Shown here: piece by piece, positions 1 through 8,625 of the stretch | Numbering within the stretch: position 1 is the stretch's first letter | How the letters are laid out: each line of letters opens with the position of its first letter | Source of the DNA: JANYBT01 sp038211475 | GTDB lineage: Bacteria > Acidobacteriota > Terriglobia > Terriglobales > Acidobacteriaceae | Assembly (NCBI GenBank): GCA_038211475.1 | Contig: JBBQVN010000063.1 | Location: forward strand, 1-19,524 | DNA length: 19,524 nt | Direction: 5' to 3' | The notes under the pieces: model-generated | The model's input: the letters and a program-made list of their open reading frames with translations, nothing else | Databases searched by the model: none | Told to the model about the DNA's origin: nothing | Made by a program: the position numbers and the translations under genes

Positions 1-1
1 G

Positions 2-997
2 TTTGATTCTTTCGCCAGTTGGCACGGGGTGACTCGGGCGCAACTCGGCAAGCAAGCGTCAGAGCAACAACTCGAACGCACGGGCCAGGAAATTGTGTTT
101 CGCACGGTCGAGGCCTACTACGGCGTGCTGTTGGCGCAGAAACAATTGCAAGTCGCCGAGCAATCCAGCGAAACGGCGGCGGCCATTGTCCATCGCAGCC
201 AGGCGAGATTCGATAGCGGGCTGGTAGTGGAATCGGACCTGCTGACTGCGAAGGTTAGGATGGCGGCGCGGCAGCAAGAGATGATCCGAGCGAAAAACAA
301 TTTGTCATTTGGACTTGCGCAATTGAACAGCGCGATGGGAACTCCTCTGGAGTCTGCGTATCAACCTCTGGATGCTCTCGCCGACCGTACATTGCCCATG
401 CCACCATTGCCCGATCTCGAAATCCAGGCCCTCGCCAAGCGGTCGGACTTGAAGCGCATTGCGTCGGAAGAATCGGCGCAGAAACAAAGTGTAGCGATGG
501 CAAAGTCGTCATTTGGGCCGCGAGTGAATGCGTTTGCAGGATGGGAGTTGGACAATCCGACCTTGCTGGCTGGAGGCGGAGGCAACAACTGGCTGGGCGG
601 AATCGAAGTGCAATTCGACGTGTTTGCGGGCGGTGCCAAGAGAGCACAGCTACAACGCGAACGAGCCTTGGAGGAAAAAGTGGGAGCGCTGAAGAAAGCC
701 GCGAGCGACGGAGTTCGGCTCGAAGTACGGCGAGCTTATTACGACGCCGACGCCAGCCGGCAGCAGGTGGAAGTAGCGCGGGCGGCGATCATCCAGGCGC
801 AAGAGAGTCTTCGCATCAATCAAGACCGCTACGATGTCGGCCTGACCACGATTACAGATTTGTTGGGCGCGGAAGAATCGGCCCGCCGGAGCCAGACTGA
901 CTATTGGGAGGCGGTGTACCACTTCCACACCAGCTACGCCAGCCTGGAATTAGCTAGCGGAACTTTGACCCCGCGGTCTGCGGTCGTGATGCCATGA
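2..997 (+). CDS. TolC-type outer membrane efflux protein (5' truncated)
   Basis: Outer-membrane channel subunit of a tripartite RND efflux pump. The frame is open from the window edge, so the N-terminus, including the signal peptide, lies upstream; the GTG at 29 is internal. The visible part has the TolC repeat architecture: long amphipathic Ala/Gln/Glu-rich helices (QQLQVAEQSSETAAAIVHRSQARFDSGLV) and a second copy ending in ESLRINQDRYDVGLTTITDLLGAEES, with the typical R-Y/F-D-x-G-L turn in both halves. About 332 residues are visible against a usual 420-480. The stop overlaps the adaptor start as ATGA, so translation is probably coupled and the three pump parts are one operon. Family assignment is firm; the substrate cannot be told. 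Confidence 0.93.
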   Translation, partial: FDSFASWHGVTRAQLGKQASEQQLERTGQEIVFRTVEAYYGVLLAQKQLQVAEQSSETAAAIVHRSQARFDSGLVVESDLLTAKVRMAARQQEMIRAKNNLSFGLAQLNSAMGTPLESAYQPLDALADRTLPMPPLPDLEIQALAKRSDLKRIASEESAQKQSVAMAKSSFGPRVNAFAGWELDNPTLLAGGGGNNWLGGIEVQFDVFAGGAKRAQLQRERALEEKVGALKKAASDGVRLEVRRAYYDADASRQQVEVARAAIIQAQESLRINQDRYDVGLTTITDLLGAEESARRSQTDYWEAVYHFHTSYASLELASGTLTPRSAVVMP

Positions 998-2136
998 AGA
1001 GGATTCAGCTAACGGTCGGACTCGGGATACTGCTGGTCGCCATGGCGCTGACCGCAGGATTTGGGGGATGTTCGAGCGAGCGCACGACGACCGTCACGCC
1101 GCCGGAGACAATCCACAACGTCACTGTGCTGGCGGCACAGAAGACGAGCATTCCAGATGTTCTGGAGGCGGTGGGAACAGTGAGAGCCACGCAGACCACG
1201 GTACTGGCGAGCCAGATGATGGGCAACATCGTGGAAATCCGCGCTCACGAAGGCGACAGGGTGAAGCGCGGTCAAGTGCTGGCTGTGATTGACGACTCGC
1301 AGGCGCGAGCGTCGGTAGAGAGAGCCACCGCGGCGCAAGGCGCAGCGCAGCAGCAAGTGATTGCAGCGGAGTCAGAGTTGTCTTTGGCCGAATCCACCTT
1401 GAATCGCTACCAAACGCTGTACGAGAGGAAATCGGTGAGCCCGCAGGAATTCGATGAGGTCAACTCGCGTCGCCATGGCGCGCTGGCCCATAGAGATATG
1501 GCTCGAGCTGGAGAGCTTCAGGCCACGGCCGCATTGTCGCAGTCCCGCACCGCGCAAGAGTACAGCCGCATTCGCGCCCCATTTGACGGCGTGGTGACGG
1601 AAAAGAAAGCGGATACGGGAACGCTGGCCAGCGCGGGCATGGGGATTTTTACGGTGGAGGATGTGCGCCGCTACCGGCTGGAAGCGACGGTGAATGAGAA
1701 CGACCTGCGTTTCGTACGTCTGGGAGAAGTGGTGCCGGTGGTGGTGGACGCGCTGGGCAATTCGGAAGTCAGTGGCAAGGTGGTCGAGATAGTACCGGCG
1801 GCAGATGCCGGTAGCCGCAGCTTCCAGGTGAAGATTGAACTGCCGGCCGACTCGCAGCTCAGGTCAGGACTCTTCGCACGGGCGCAGTTTTCGCGCGGCG
1901 AGCGGATGTCATTGCTCATTCCGCAAACAGCCGTGGTGCAGCGCGGGCAACTTCGCGGAGTTTATGTGCTGGATCAGAACAAGGTCGCTAACCTGCGGTA
2001 TGTGACGCTCGGCGCGCCAGCAGGCGCGGCGGAGGGAGCACAGGTGGAAGTGCTGGCGGGCCTTCAGGATGGGGATCGGCTAGTTGCAGCGCCGGGCGTG
2101 GTGGAGTTCAGCGGCAAACGGGTCGAGACCCAGTGA
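994..2136 (+). CDS. RND efflux periplasmic adaptor (HlyD/AcrA family membrane-fusion protein)
   Basis: Periplasmic adaptor linking the inner-membrane pump to the TolC channel. The N-terminus is a hydrophobic signal segment ending in GFGGC, an acceptable lipobox with Cys26, so it is probably a lipoprotein anchored in the inner membrane. The biotinyl-lipoyl-like half motif (GNIVEIRAHEGDRVKRGQVL) comes first, then a coiled-coil hairpin of about residues 105-180, then the second lipoyl half (YSRIRAPFDGVVTEKKADTGTLASAG), a beta-barrel domain, and a membrane-proximal domain ending near VEFSGKRVETQ. The length of 380 is normal. It starts at an ATG that overlaps the preceding stop. Regulation is not visible because the operon promoter lies outside the window. 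Confidence 0.95.
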   Translation: MKRIQLTVGLGILLVAMALTAGFGGCSSERTTTVTPPETIHNVTVLAAQKTSIPDVLEAVGTVRATQTTVLASQMMGNIVEIRAHEGDRVKRGQVLAVIDDSQARASVERATAAQGAAQQQVIAAESELSLAESTLNRYQTLYERKSVSPQEFDEVNSRRHGALAHRDMARAGELQATAALSQSRTAQEYSRIRAPFDGVVTEKKADTGTLASAGMGIFTVEDVRRYRLEATVNENDLRFVRLGEVVPVVVDALGNSEVSGKVVEIVPAADAGSRSFQVKIELPADSQLRSGLFARAQFSRGERMSLLIPQTAVVQRGQLRGVYVLDQNKVANLRYVTLGAPAGAAEGAQVEVLAGLQDGDRLVAAPGVVEFSGKRVETQ

Positions 2137-5100
2137 TGAACGAAACTGCCAGACCGCGCGTTCTGGGCCTCGCGGGCCGCATCGCCCAGGGCTTCATCGA
2201 GTCGAAACTCACGCCGCTGATTATTATGGCCGCGCTGCTGGTGGGTGGGTTTGCCATCCTGCAAACACCTCGCGAAGAAGAACCGCAAATCGTGGTCCCG
2301 ATGCTGGACGTGTTTGTTCAGATGCCAGGGGCTTCAGCCGACGAGGTGGCCCAGCGGGTCACTTTGCCGATGGAGAAGTTGCTGCGCGAGGTGCCCGGCG
2401 TCGAGTACGTGTATTCGATCAGCCATCCCGGCATGAGCATGTTGATCGTGCGCTTCTATGTGGGCACCAAAGAAGAAGACGCGATCGTAAAAACGTACAA
2501 CAAGCTGTATTCCAACTTCGACCGGATTCCCCCGGGCGTATCGCAGCCGCTCATCAAGGTGCGGTCCATCGACGATGTGCCCATCCTGGCGCTCACCCTG
2601 TGGGGCAAAAATTATGACACCTACCGCTTGCGACAGGTGGCGGGAGAACTGGAAAACTCACTCAAGCAGCTTGATGATGTTTCCGAGACCGCCATCATCG
2701 GAGGTCAGCCGCGAATATTGCGAGTGGTGCTCGACACGCAGCGGCTCGCCGCTTATGGACTAACCCCCGGCGCAGTCGTGCAGCAGTTGGGAGCCGCCAA
2801 TACCCGGGCAGAGGCAGGAAGCTTTGCCCGCGATAATCGCGAGTTCGCGGTGGAAGCGGGAGGCAGTTTTAATCGCGTCGAAGAACTCCAGCAGGTGGTG
2901 GTTGGGGTGCATGGCAGCCACCCGGTGTACCTGCGCGATGTGGCGGAAAAAATTGAAGATGGGCCCGCCGAAGCGGAAAACTATGTGACCTTCGCGGCGG
3001 GCAAGGGATCGTCCTCCCCGCACTCTGAATATGCTGCCGTGACCCTGACGCTGGCCAAGCGCAAGGGGACCAATGCCACGATCATCGCCGAGCGCGCCTT
3101 GAAGAAAATTGATTCTCTGCGCGGGAACATGCTTGCTCCCGATCTGAATGTAACGGTGACCCGCAACTACGGAGAAACGGCGAAAGACAAATCTGACGAA
3201 CTTCTAAAGCATCTTCTGCTCGCGACGCTGTCGGTCACATTGCTGATCGCTTTTGCCCTGGGCTGGCGCGAATCGGGCGTGGTTTTGCTGGCAGTGCCGG
3301 TGACCCTGGCGTTGACGCTGGCGATTTTCTACTTTCTTGGCTACACGCTGAACCGGGTTACGCTGTTCGCGCTGATTTTCTCAATCGGAATTCTGGTGGA
3401 CGACGCCATCGTGGTGGTGGAGAACATGGTGCGCCATTTCCGTTTGCGGGAAAACCTGGGCCGCCCGCTGGCGGAGGTTGCGGTGGAAGCGGTGGATGAA
3501 GTGGGAAATCCCACCATTCTCGCGACTTTCGCTGTGATTGCCGCAATTCTTCCGATGGCGCTGGTGCGTGGGTTGATGGGGCCGTATATGCGTCCCATTC
3601 CCGTGGGCGCGTCCGCGGCGATGATGTTCTCATTGATCGTAGCCTTTGTGGTCTCGCCATGGGCGGCGTTGCGACTGTTGCGCCACTACGCGGGGCTGGG
3701 GGAAGGCAGCCACGAAGTGGAAGGCTGGACCACGAAATTCTACCGGCGGCTGATGAACCCGCTGATCCGCGATTCGCGACGGCGCGGGATGTTCCTGATC
3801 GGCGTGGTGGTGCTGCTGCTGATGGCGGTTGCGTTCGTTCCGTTGAAGTGGGTGCGGGTGAAGATGCTTCCCTTCGACAACAAGAGTGAATTCCAGGTGA
3901 TTGTGGACATGCCGGACGGAACGCCTCTGGAACAGACCACGCAAGTCGCGCAGGAGTTGGGCCGTTACCTGGGCCAGCAACCAGAGGTCACGAACTATCA
4001 GGTTTATGCGGGCACCTCCGGACCCTATAACTTTAATGGCCTGGTGCGCCACTATTTTCTGCGGCGGCAACCCAATCAGGCGGACATTCAAGTGAATTTG
4101 CTCTCGCGCCACGACCGGAAAGCGCAGAGTCACGAAATCGCGCGGCGGCTGCGACCGGGTCTGATTGAGATTGGCAATCACTACGGGGCGCGCATCAAGG
4201 TGGCTGAGGTCCCGCCCGGCCCTCCGGTGCTGGAGACTCTGGTAGCCGAGGTCTATGGGCCCGACCCCAAGGGACGAATCGAACTGGCCGGACAGATCAA
4301 GAAGATCTTTCAGCAGACGCCCGGCGTAGTGGATGTGGATTGGTATGTGGAAGATGCGCAGAGCAAGTACGACATCAGGGTGGATTGGGACAAAGCGGCA
4401 CTGCACGGAGTGTCGGCCGCCGAGGTGGCCCGCACCCTGCAGGTGGGGTTGGGAGGAGCTACCGCTGGTTTGTTGCATGATCCAAATTCGCGCGAGGACG
4501 TTCCCATCGAGGTGCGGTTGTCGCGGCAAGACCGCTCAGGTGTCGAGAACCTTCTAGGACTGAAAGTGCCCACGGCGTCCGGTTCGCAGGTTGCGCTGGG
4601 CGAAGTGACCACGGTGCAGCAGCGGACCATCGACACCAGCGTGTACCGCAAGAATCTGCGGCCTGTGGTGTATGTAACCGGAGACCTGGCGGGACAGGAG
4701 GAGAGCCCGGTCTATGCCATCCTGAAAATGAAAGAGGAGATTGCAAAAATTAAACTGCCCGAGGGATATCAGGTAGAGCAGTCCATGGGCACCGAACCGC
4801 TGGAACGAACCGATCGCTATTCTATGAAATGGGATGGCGAGTGGCACATCACGGTGGAAGTGTTCCGCGATCTTGGGCTCGCGTTCGCCGCCGTTCTGGT
4901 GCTGATCTACGTGCTGGTGGTGGGGTGGTTCCGATCGTTCTTGACGCCGCTGGTGATCATGGCGCCCATCCCGCTGACGTTGGTCGGCATTCTTCCGGCG
5001 CACGCATTGATGGGAGCATTTTTCACGGCGACTTCGATGATCGGCTTCATCGCCGGGGCGGGGATCATCGTGCGCAATTCCATCATTTTAGTAGATTTCA

Positions 5101-5405
5101 TCGAACTGCGCCGTTCTCAGGGAGTGCCGCTGGAGGATGCTGTGGTGGATGCGGGGGCGGTACGCTTTCGTCCCATGTTGCTGACAGCAGCGGCCGTTGT
5201 GGTAGGCGCGAGCGTGATTTTGTTTGACCCTATTTTCCAGGGACTGGCGATCTCTCTGATGGCGGGGGAAGTCGCTTCCACCGTGCTGTCTCGCATGGCG
5301 GTACCGGTGCTCTATTATCTGAGCCAGCGAAGCAACGACAAGGGTGAGAACAAAGGTAGCGACGAGGGCGAGCCCGTAGCAGCGTTAGAACTGACAACAG
5401 ATTAG
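2136..5405 (+). CDS. RND efflux pump inner-membrane permease (AcrB-type)
   Basis: Proton-driven inner-membrane transporter, the motor of the efflux complex. It has the RND layout: TM1 near residues 20-40, a large periplasmic loop, the TM2-TM6 block, a second periplasmic loop and TM8-TM12. TM4 carries the proton-relay pair in VDDAIVVVEN (D422 and D423 counting from ATG 2136). In TM10 the position normally held by the essential lysine of AcrB (GLSAKNAILIVEF) is arginine, in GIIVRNSIILVDF (R980). The length of 1089 is slightly above AcrB. The ATG at 2136 overlaps the adaptor stop by one base (TGATG); the GTG at 2133 is an alternative start. The tail after the last helix is short and charged (SNDKGENKGSDEGE). 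The class is most like HAE-1 rather than CusA, but the substrate is unknown. Confidence 0.95.
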   Translation: MNETARPRVLGLAGRIAQGFIESKLTPLIIMAALLVGGFAILQTPREEEPQIVVPMLDVFVQMPGASADEVAQRVTLPMEKLLREVPGVEYVYSISHPGMSMLIVRFYVGTKEEDAIVKTYNKLYSNFDRIPPGVSQPLIKVRSIDDVPILALTLWGKNYDTYRLRQVAGELENSLKQLDDVSETAIIGGQPRILRVVLDTQRLAAYGLTPGAVVQQLGAANTRAEAGSFARDNREFAVEAGGSFNRVEELQQVVVGVHGSHPVYLRDVAEKIEDGPAEAENYVTFAAGKGSSSPHSEYAAVTLTLAKRKGTNATIIAERALKKIDSLRGNMLAPDLNVTVTRNYGETAKDKSDELLKHLLLATLSVTLLIAFALGWRESGVVLLAVPVTLALTLAIFYFLGYTLNRVTLFALIFSIGILVDDAIVVVENMVRHFRLRENLGRPLAEVAVEAVDEVGNPTILATFAVIAAILPMALVRGLMGPYMRPIPVGASAAMMFSLIVAFVVSPWAALRLLRHYAGLGEGSHEVEGWTTKFYRRLMNPLIRDSRRRGMFLIGVVVLLLMAVAFVPLKWVRVKMLPFDNKSEFQVIVDMPDGTPLEQTTQVAQELGRYLGQQPEVTNYQVYAGTSGPYNFNGLVRHYFLRRQPNQADIQVNLLSRHDRKAQSHEIARRLRPGLIEIGNHYGARIKVAEVPPGPPVLETLVAEVYGPDPKGRIELAGQIKKIFQQTPGVVDVDWYVEDAQSKYDIRVDWDKAALHGVSAAEVARTLQVGLGGATAGLLHDPNSREDVPIEVRLSRQDRSGVENLLGLKVPTASGSQVALGEVTTVQQRTIDTSVYRKNLRPVVYVTGDLAGQEESPVYAILKMKEEIAKIKLPEGYQVEQSMGTEPLERTDRYSMKWDGEWHITVEVFRDLGLAFAAVLVLIYVLVVGWFRSFLTPLVIMAPIPLTLVGILPAHALMGAFFTATSMIGFIAGAGIIVRNSIILVDFIELRRSQGVPLEDAVVDAGAVRFRPMLLTAAAVVVGASVILFDPIFQGLAISLMAGEVASTVLSRMAVPVLYYLSQRSNDKGENKGSDEGEPVAALELTTD

Positions 5406-5431
5406 CGCTTTGGCTGGGCGGAGGTGAGACA

Positions 5432-5620
5432 ATGAACGTAGAACGCTATGTGCGGTTAGTGGCCGGAGTCTTGGTTATGGCATCACTGGCACTGGGATAT
5501 TGGGTCAGTCCGTACTGGTATCTATTTACGGCATTCGTAGGGTTGAACTTGTTCCAGTCGGCACTGACGAACTGGTGCCCCATGATTACAATCTTGCGCA
5601 AGCTAGGCGTGAGAGGGTAG
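5432..5620 (+). CDS. DUF2892 / YgaP-like small inner-membrane protein
   Basis: A 62-residue protein with two hydrophobic stretches (LVAGVLVMASLALGYWV and WYLFTAFVGLNLFQSAL), followed by NWCPMITILRKLGVRG. This matches the DUF2892 family, the membrane domain also found at the C-terminus of the YgaP rhodanese; the N-x-Y/E-R-x-V-R-L-V-A-G start and the single Cys before P are typical. No rhodanese domain is attached. A strong Shine-Dalgarno (ggaggtgag, 5420-5428) lies just before the ATG, 26 nt after the pump stop, so it is probably the fourth gene of the efflux operon. Such proteins often accompany RND operons, but their function is not established. Confidence 0.85.
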   Translation: MNVERYVRLVAGVLVMASLALGYWVSPYWYLFTAFVGLNLFQSALTNWCPMITILRKLGVRG

Positions 5621-5640
5621 AACGGAACGGAGAGATCATC

Positions 5641-5730
5641 GTGACGACTTGGATGGAGATTATTGCGGTAGTGGTGGGCTATCTGGTGCTGACCCGGTGG
5701 ATTTTACCGAAGTTCGGCATTCCGACATGA
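5641..5730 (+). CDS. 29-residue single-span membrane microprotein
   Basis: Short open frame from a GTG, with ggagag at 5629-5634 as a reasonably placed ribosome binding site, 20 nt after the DUF2892 stop. It encodes VTTWMEIIAVVVGYLVLTRWILPKFGIPT: one hydrophobic helix of about 17 residues, then a positively charged R-W-I-L-P-K-F-G tail. Such a segment would insert readily in the inner membrane. I do not know a named family, but the organisation (strong SD, close spacing, clean helix, stop straight after) argues for a real gene that automatic callers would miss. It could be a small accessory of the RND pump, as AcrZ is for AcrB, but that is inference. Confidence 0.55.
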   Translation: MTTWMEIIAVVVGYLVLTRWILPKFGIPT

Positions 5731-5814
5731 CAAAGCGCCGCCTGCGTCAGTTCTGGACGCGAAGACAAAACGGAAGCGGTGCCTCCTCGGGCCCAACCGA
5801 GACCCTAGTCGCCG

Positions 5815-6696
5815 TTAATTTCTGGCAGCGGATAATGCCTTGTAACTAGCCAACAACCGCTCGCGGAGTTCTGCCGCCGCGGTGGGGTCTGGGGATTCAA
5901 CGGCAGAGTGCCGGATCTGCTGGATGGCTCCTTCCAGACTGGAAAGGAAAGCCTGGCATGGCTCACATCCCTCCATGTGATGTTCCAACTCCCCGCATAG
6001 CTTGTCGTCCAATTGCTCGTCCAGATAATTTGAGAGCTCGGCGAACATCGCCTTGCAGCGTGCAGGGCTGGGCATAGGGGTGGCAGCGGCGTGCAGTGTA
6101 ATTGTGCGCGGCTTGGTGGCGGGATGGTGCAGCTTCTCCAACTCCTTGCGAACGAAGAGCCGCGCGCGATGAAGCTGGACCCGCACGGTTCCCGGCTTGA
6201 GACCGGTAACTTCCCCGACTTCGATATCGGTGAGCCCCTCCATGTCGCGCAAGACCAGCACGGTGCGGTAGGTAGGCGGTAAATTCTGGATGGCGGCGCG
6301 CAGCAACTGTGCTTCCTCGCTGCGAATGGCCAGGTCCTCGGGATTAATGGACTCGCTTCCGGTCAGGGCTTCGAGTTCGCGGCGGTCGGGCATCAATTGG
6401 TCGAGCGAAAGTTCCTCCTTGGGGGCGAACTTGCTCTTGCGGCGGTTCATCAGGCAGCGATTTTTGGCGACTTTGTACAGCCACACTACCAGCGCCCTGG
6501 GACTGTCGAATTTGGGCAAGTAGGGAAGCGACTTCACCAGCACTTCCTGCATGGTATCTTCGGCGTCTTCGCGTTGGCCGCAGATGCGCATGCTGAAGGA
6601 GAAGACCGTGTTCTGCAGCAGAGCCAGCGCTTGTTCGAGAGATGCTTCGTCGTGGCGTTGCAACAGCGATACCGCTTGTTCGATTTCGCTACGCAT
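5815..6696 (-). CDS. ECF-type sigma factor with fused C-terminal zf-HC2 anti-sigma-like domain
   Basis: RNA polymerase sigma factor of the sigma-70/ECF class. Region sigma2 lies at about residues 28-90 (DAEDTMQEVLVKSLPYLPKF, then VVWLYKVAKNRCLMNRRK). A linker follows, then sigma4 at about 122-190, with the helix-turn-helix in LTDIEVGEVTGLKPGTVRVQLHRAR. After this the protein continues with a zf-HC2/ZAS-type segment: Cys214, then H240-x3-C244-x2-C247 (HHMEGCEPC) and a helical tail to residue 293. Most ECF factors stop near 190, with the anti-sigma encoded by the next gene; here no separate anti-sigma gene follows. On the minus strand, agaagga directly abuts the ATG, so initiation may be weak. 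It is convergent with the efflux operon, which it need not regulate. Confidence 0.9.
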   Translation of the reverse strand: MRSEIEQAVSLLQRHDEASLEQALALLQNTVFSFSMRICGQREDAEDTMQEVLVKSLPYLPKFDSPRALVVWLYKVAKNRCLMNRRKSKFAPKEELSLDQLMPDRRELEALTGSESINPEDLAIRSEEAQLLRAAIQNLPPTYRTVLVLRDMEGLTDIEVGEVTGLKPGTVRVQLHRARLFVRKELEKLHHPATKPRTITLHAAATPMPSPARCKAMFAELSNYLDEQLDDKLCGELEHHMEGCEPCQAFLSSLEGAIQQIRHSAVESPDPTAAAELRERLLASYKALSAARN

Positions 6697-6863
6697 TCCT
6701 TCTAAAACATAGCATGAGGGTAGTTGACAAATCGTTGGGATCTGTAAGAGAGACGGATCTCCAATCCCGTGACCTGATGCTTGTCACTCCGGTGATGCGT
6801 TGTCCAGGCATTCGTGAGAACGTACACAGTGGAGGCGCGGTCAAAGTGGGTTCCGGATTGCAA

Positions 6864-6887
6864 ACCGCCCGGATTTCTCCGGGCGGT
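6864..6887 (-). terminator. Hairpin terminator of the secreted propeller-like protein gene
   Basis: A 9-bp GC-rich stem (accgcccgg paired with ccgggcggt) closes a 6-nt loop. On the minus strand it is followed by tttgcaatcc, a short T run. It lies 27 nt beyond the stop of the minus-strand gene at 6915. The U tract is modest, so termination may be partial. Confidence 0.7.
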
Positions 6888-6914
6888 CGGTTTAGTTGCT
6901 GCGATTGATCTGCG

Positions 6915-8447
6915 TTAGAAGGTCGCGATGTATTTCACCACGCCATTCGCGAGCATGTCGTAGGCAGGGTCAACGTTGTGAGACCCAGCTACTCTTGGTG
7001 CGTTCATCAGGGCTTGCATATCCACGATCGCCAGGTACGTCGGCGGAACACCGGCGCCGTTGGCGAGCAGGGCATAAGGGATTTTGCTGGTCGGGCCGAC
7101 ATACGCAGTAACGGTATGCGGATCCAGGCCCTGCTGCCAGAGCTGGCCGTCTGGCGTGTTTGGCAAAGTGGCGGCCACATAGTCGACGACCGCAGGAATG
7201 CCTGATCCGGAAGCGGCCGGCAGTTGCACCACTCCGAATTGGTTGCCACCGAATTCGCCAGCTACGACCGCCAGCTGCGAACCCGGGGAGACTGCGATTC
7301 CCGATGTTCCCGCAGCAAACGGGATGAACTCCGGGAACGACTGGAATTGTCCCGCTCCGCTCCAGGTGCCGACGGAGAATTTGGCCTGGGTAAGGTCGCT
7401 GATATAAAGGTCGCCGCTGAATTCATCCGCCGCCAACGCGATCCCTGTGGTGCAGTCTTCGCCGCCGGAATCCAGAATCCCTCCGACTACGTTGCTATAT
7501 TCCACCAGGCTCGGCGAAGTCTGGAAGATGTCATAGGATCCGGTTTCGCCGGGCGATAGAATCAAGTTGCGGTTCTGGTCCCAAACCACATCTTCCGAGA
7601 TGATGTAGTTGGACGCTACCGGAGTCTGGAACGTATTGGTGGCCAGATCCAGGAACTGCAGGCCGCTCTGCGATGGGGAAGTGCTCATCCCAATGGCTAG
7701 GACCGCTGTGTTGGTGAGGTTGTTGATAGCTACGCCGCAGTTCATGCAGCTTCCGCCCGAGAAACTTGCAAGTGCATCAGCACCACTGGTCAGAGTGTTG
7801 GTGAGCTTGCCGCCTTTCAATAGATAGACGTCGGTGTTGTTCGCGGTGCAGACCGTGACTCCAGTGGCCGAATTCGAGGAGCAGGAATTGACCACGTTTG
7901 TGGTCGCGACCGAAGCCACCGTGCCGCCGCCTTCAATGGGAACTACTTGCAGGCCGGTGGTGAGGGTGGACCACGCGCCGTTCGGCACATAAGCCGTCAC
8001 TGCGCTGCCCTGCGTCAAGACTGCCAGCGAACTGGTGGACAAGCACGCATTCGAAGTCAATTTGCAGCTCAGGGTCTTGAGACCGAAGTTGATGGGCACC
8101 ACTTTCTCAGTGCCGGTGGCCAACCGCGCCTTGCCGCTGAGAGTGTAGGAATCTTTCAAAGTGATTTTATAGTCAGACCAATTGCGGGTGAAGGTGCCGC
8201 CGAATTCTCCTTTTTCGGTGGGCTTGACCGGCGCAGTTCCAGTGATGGTAATGTTGTATCCTTTTGCCGGCACGATCGTAATGGTGAACTTTACGTCGGC
8301 GCGCTTGGCCAGGCCTTCGCCTTGAACCCTGAGCGTGAATCCGGCGCAACTGTCAGAAGCGGAAGCGCGCGTCAGTTCTTGGGCAAATGCACTCGCCGAG
8401 GCTACGACGCACAGAATGATGGCTACCACGAAACCCCTGGTTCTCAT
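6915..8447 (-). CDS. Secreted protein with Ig-like N-terminal part and propeller-like body (function unknown)
   Basis: The first ATG of a good ribosome binding site (aaggag, five bases before ATG) is at 8447; an upstream TTG at 8465 would start inside that Shine-Dalgarno and is rejected. The product has 510 residues. A signal peptide (MRTRGFVVAIILCVVASASAFAQ, cleavage probably after AFA) gives export. About 100 residues rich in beta strand follow (CAGFTLRVQGEGLAKRADVKFTITIVPAKGYNITITG). The remainder is a repetitive Gly/Ser/Thr/Asn-rich segment with blade-like phrases (AVLAIGMSTSP, QFLDLATNTFQT, NLILSPGETGSY, TGIALAADEFSGDLYISDL, SGIAVSPGSQLAVVAG), resembling SMP-30/YVTN-type propellers. A Cys pair (CMNC) lies mid-protein. 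No catalytic motif is recognised. It is probably extracellular or periplasmic and monocistronic. Confidence 0.75.
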   Translation of the reverse strand: MRTRGFVVAIILCVVASASAFAQELTRASASDSCAGFTLRVQGEGLAKRADVKFTITIVPAKGYNITITGTAPVKPTEKGEFGGTFTRNWSDYKITLKDSYTLSGKARLATGTEKVVPINFGLKTLSCKLTSNACLSTSSLAVLTQGSAVTAYVPNGAWSTLTTGLQVVPIEGGGTVASVATTNVVNSCSSNSATGVTVCTANNTDVYLLKGGKLTNTLTSGADALASFSGGSCMNCGVAINNLTNTAVLAIGMSTSPSQSGLQFLDLATNTFQTPVASNYIISEDVVWDQNRNLILSPGETGSYDIFQTSPSLVEYSNVVGGILDSGGEDCTTGIALAADEFSGDLYISDLTQAKFSVGTWSGAGQFQSFPEFIPFAAGTSGIAVSPGSQLAVVAGEFGGNQFGVVQLPAASGSGIPAVVDYVAATLPNTPDGQLWQQGLDPHTVTAYVGPTSKIPYALLANGAGVPPTYLAIVDMQALMNAPRVAGSHNVDPAYDMLANGVVKYIATF

Positions 8448-8595
8448 GTGTTCTCCTTGTTTCAAAATGAACGGGACGAGCCGTGGGCTACGCCCCTAGT
8501 TCTTACAAACGTCTGCCGGATCCAAGTATGAATTGAGCAGCAAATCTCTTGAGGATCCTGCAAATCCATTGTGAGGAATGGCAACCCAACCTGCC

Positions 8596-8609
8596 GTGAT
8601 AGAGATCAC
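8596..8609. promoter_or_regulatory. CRP/FNR-like operator upstream of mbfA
   Basis: GTGATagagATCAC is a perfect inverted repeat with 5-bp arms, matching the CRP-family core GTGA-N6-TCAC. Its centre (8602.5) is 76.5 bp before the mbfA ATG and about 57 bp before the likely transcription start, compatible with an activator site. The same core occurs upstream of the ferredoxin and the cPGS-like gene. The binding protein is not in the window. Confidence 0.6.
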
Positions 8610-8625
8610 TCGCAATCGTGACAGC

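Noticed and set aside
3630..4529. Long minus-strand open frame (299 codons) antisense to the RND pump
   Set aside because: It is His/Gln/Arg-rich with no recognisable domain, and the opposite strand encodes a clear RND protein; it is a codon-bias shadow in GC-rich DNA.
5731..5814. Bidirectional terminator between the efflux operon and the sigma factor
   Set aside because: Only weak 5-bp stems (gcgtc/gacgc, ctcgg/ccgag) are present and neither is followed by a T run.
6723..6745. Plus-strand promoter starting with TTGACA at 6723
   Set aside because: The -35 is perfect but no acceptable -10 lies 16-18 bp downstream, and no plus-strand gene follows.
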